DNA from: SAR202 cluster bacterium
GTDB lineage: Bacteria > Chloroflexota > Dehalococcoidia > SAR202 > CAJWER01
Direction of reading: 5' to 3'
DNA: 13,733 nucleotides
Assembly (NCBI GenBank): GCA_030740335.1
Contig: JASLXL010000137.1
Span: 1 to 13,733 of the forward strand
A program made the translations under genes and the position numbers. The notes beneath the pieces are model-generated. The model was not told the DNA's origin, made no database searches, and saw only the letters and a program-made list of their open reading frames with translations. Below, piece after piece: positions 13,509 through 13,733 of this stretch (its first letter is position 1; every line of letters starts with the position of its first letter).

Positions 13509-13733
13509 ATGAAGAAACTAGGGATTACGGTAATAGCAACCGGATTGATCTTTCTCGTTCTGGGTTGCGGGATAGGCGGGGCTGATCCGGTGACGCCCAC
13601 GCTGGATCCAACCACCAGGGTTGGAACACTCAACATTAGCATGGACGATTTTAAGTTCACCCCCGACAGGATCGATCTGACAGCTTGCCAGAAGGTACGT
13701 GTCGTTCTGAGCAACAACTCCGCGACGAACGAT
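13509..13733 (+). CDS. Cupredoxin-like lipoprotein, 3' end cut off by the window
   Basis: The first 75 codons of a rightward gene, open to the window edge. The N-terminus MKKLGITVIATGLIFLVLGC is a lipoprotein signal peptide: two lysines, a hydrophobic stretch and a lipobox ending at C20, so the protein should be membrane-anchored on the outer face. After a Gly/Pro/Thr-rich linker, TLNISMDDFKFTPDRIDL followed by VRVVLSNNS matches the first strands of Cupredoxin_1 domains (pattern: xDFxFxPxxIxV, then VxLxxxN). The sequence stops just where the first copper-ligand histidine would be expected, so copper binding cannot be checked. ATG 13509 has GAGGAG six bases upstream (13497-13502). The frame is open back to 13257, but the only earlier in-frame Met (13455) has no ribosome binding site. 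Likely role: small copper protein in electron transfer or copper handling. Confidence 0.8.
   Translation, partial: MKKLGITVIATGLIFLVLGCGIGGADPVTPTLDPTTRVGTLNISMDDFKFTPDRIDLTACQKVRVVLSNNSATND

Noticed and set aside
13235..13717. Minus-strand 160-codon frame at the right edge
   Set aside because: It lies antisense to the lipoprotein gene, which has a signal peptide, lipobox, ribosome binding site and cupredoxin pattern; the antisense product shows nothing recognisable.

Overview
The window looks like a chromosomal fragment of an uncultured bacterium. Chloroflexota is my best guess, possibly the marine or sponge-associated SAR202/Dehalococcoidia group. This rests on gene content (several COG3618 and COG3964 amidohydrolases, sialidase-fold enzymes, a BchC/Tdh-like dehydrogenase, a cupredoxin lipoprotein) and not on any phylogenetic marker; no rRNA or tRNA gene is present. 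Base composition is mixed: most genes are GC-rich, DegV is clearly AT-rich, and the second COG3618 gene is intermediate.

Layout, left to right. A DegV-family protein (76-921), a glycosidase-like operon (4814 leftward to 1176), an NHL-repeat pseudogene (4946-5505), a dehydrogenase / isomerase / hydrolase group (8604 leftward to 5790), a COG3964 metallohydrolase (9054-10241), a second COG3618 hydrolase (10585-11436) and an MFS exporter (11755-12972) all read leftward on the minus strand. Only the last, incomplete gene, a cupredoxin-like lipoprotein starting at 13509, reads rightward.

How the genes may work together (inference). Three propeller-fold enzymes without signal peptides could trim imported glycans or sugar derivatives. 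A medium-chain dehydrogenase, a xylose-isomerase-like TIM barrel and a COG3618 hydrolase fit oxidation of a sugar to a lactone or acid, ring opening and isomerisation. The two further amidohydrolase-superfamily enzymes would extend this substrate range. No substrate can be assigned from sequence alone.

Between the genes the sequence is less ordinary. A dispersed repeat with two modules (a hairpin around TAATCCC..GGG, and a 33-nt core containing CTCTGGGGCAGTATAGCCT) recurs in fragments, always in the same orientation, mostly just upstream of leftward genes. Several spacers hold gene relics: a 26-residue remnant joining the first and last residues of a DppB-type permease, a frameshifted NHL protein, and two protein-like C-terminal tails without starts. 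The region looks like one undergoing gene turnover, with surviving catabolic genes standing between remains of deleted ones.
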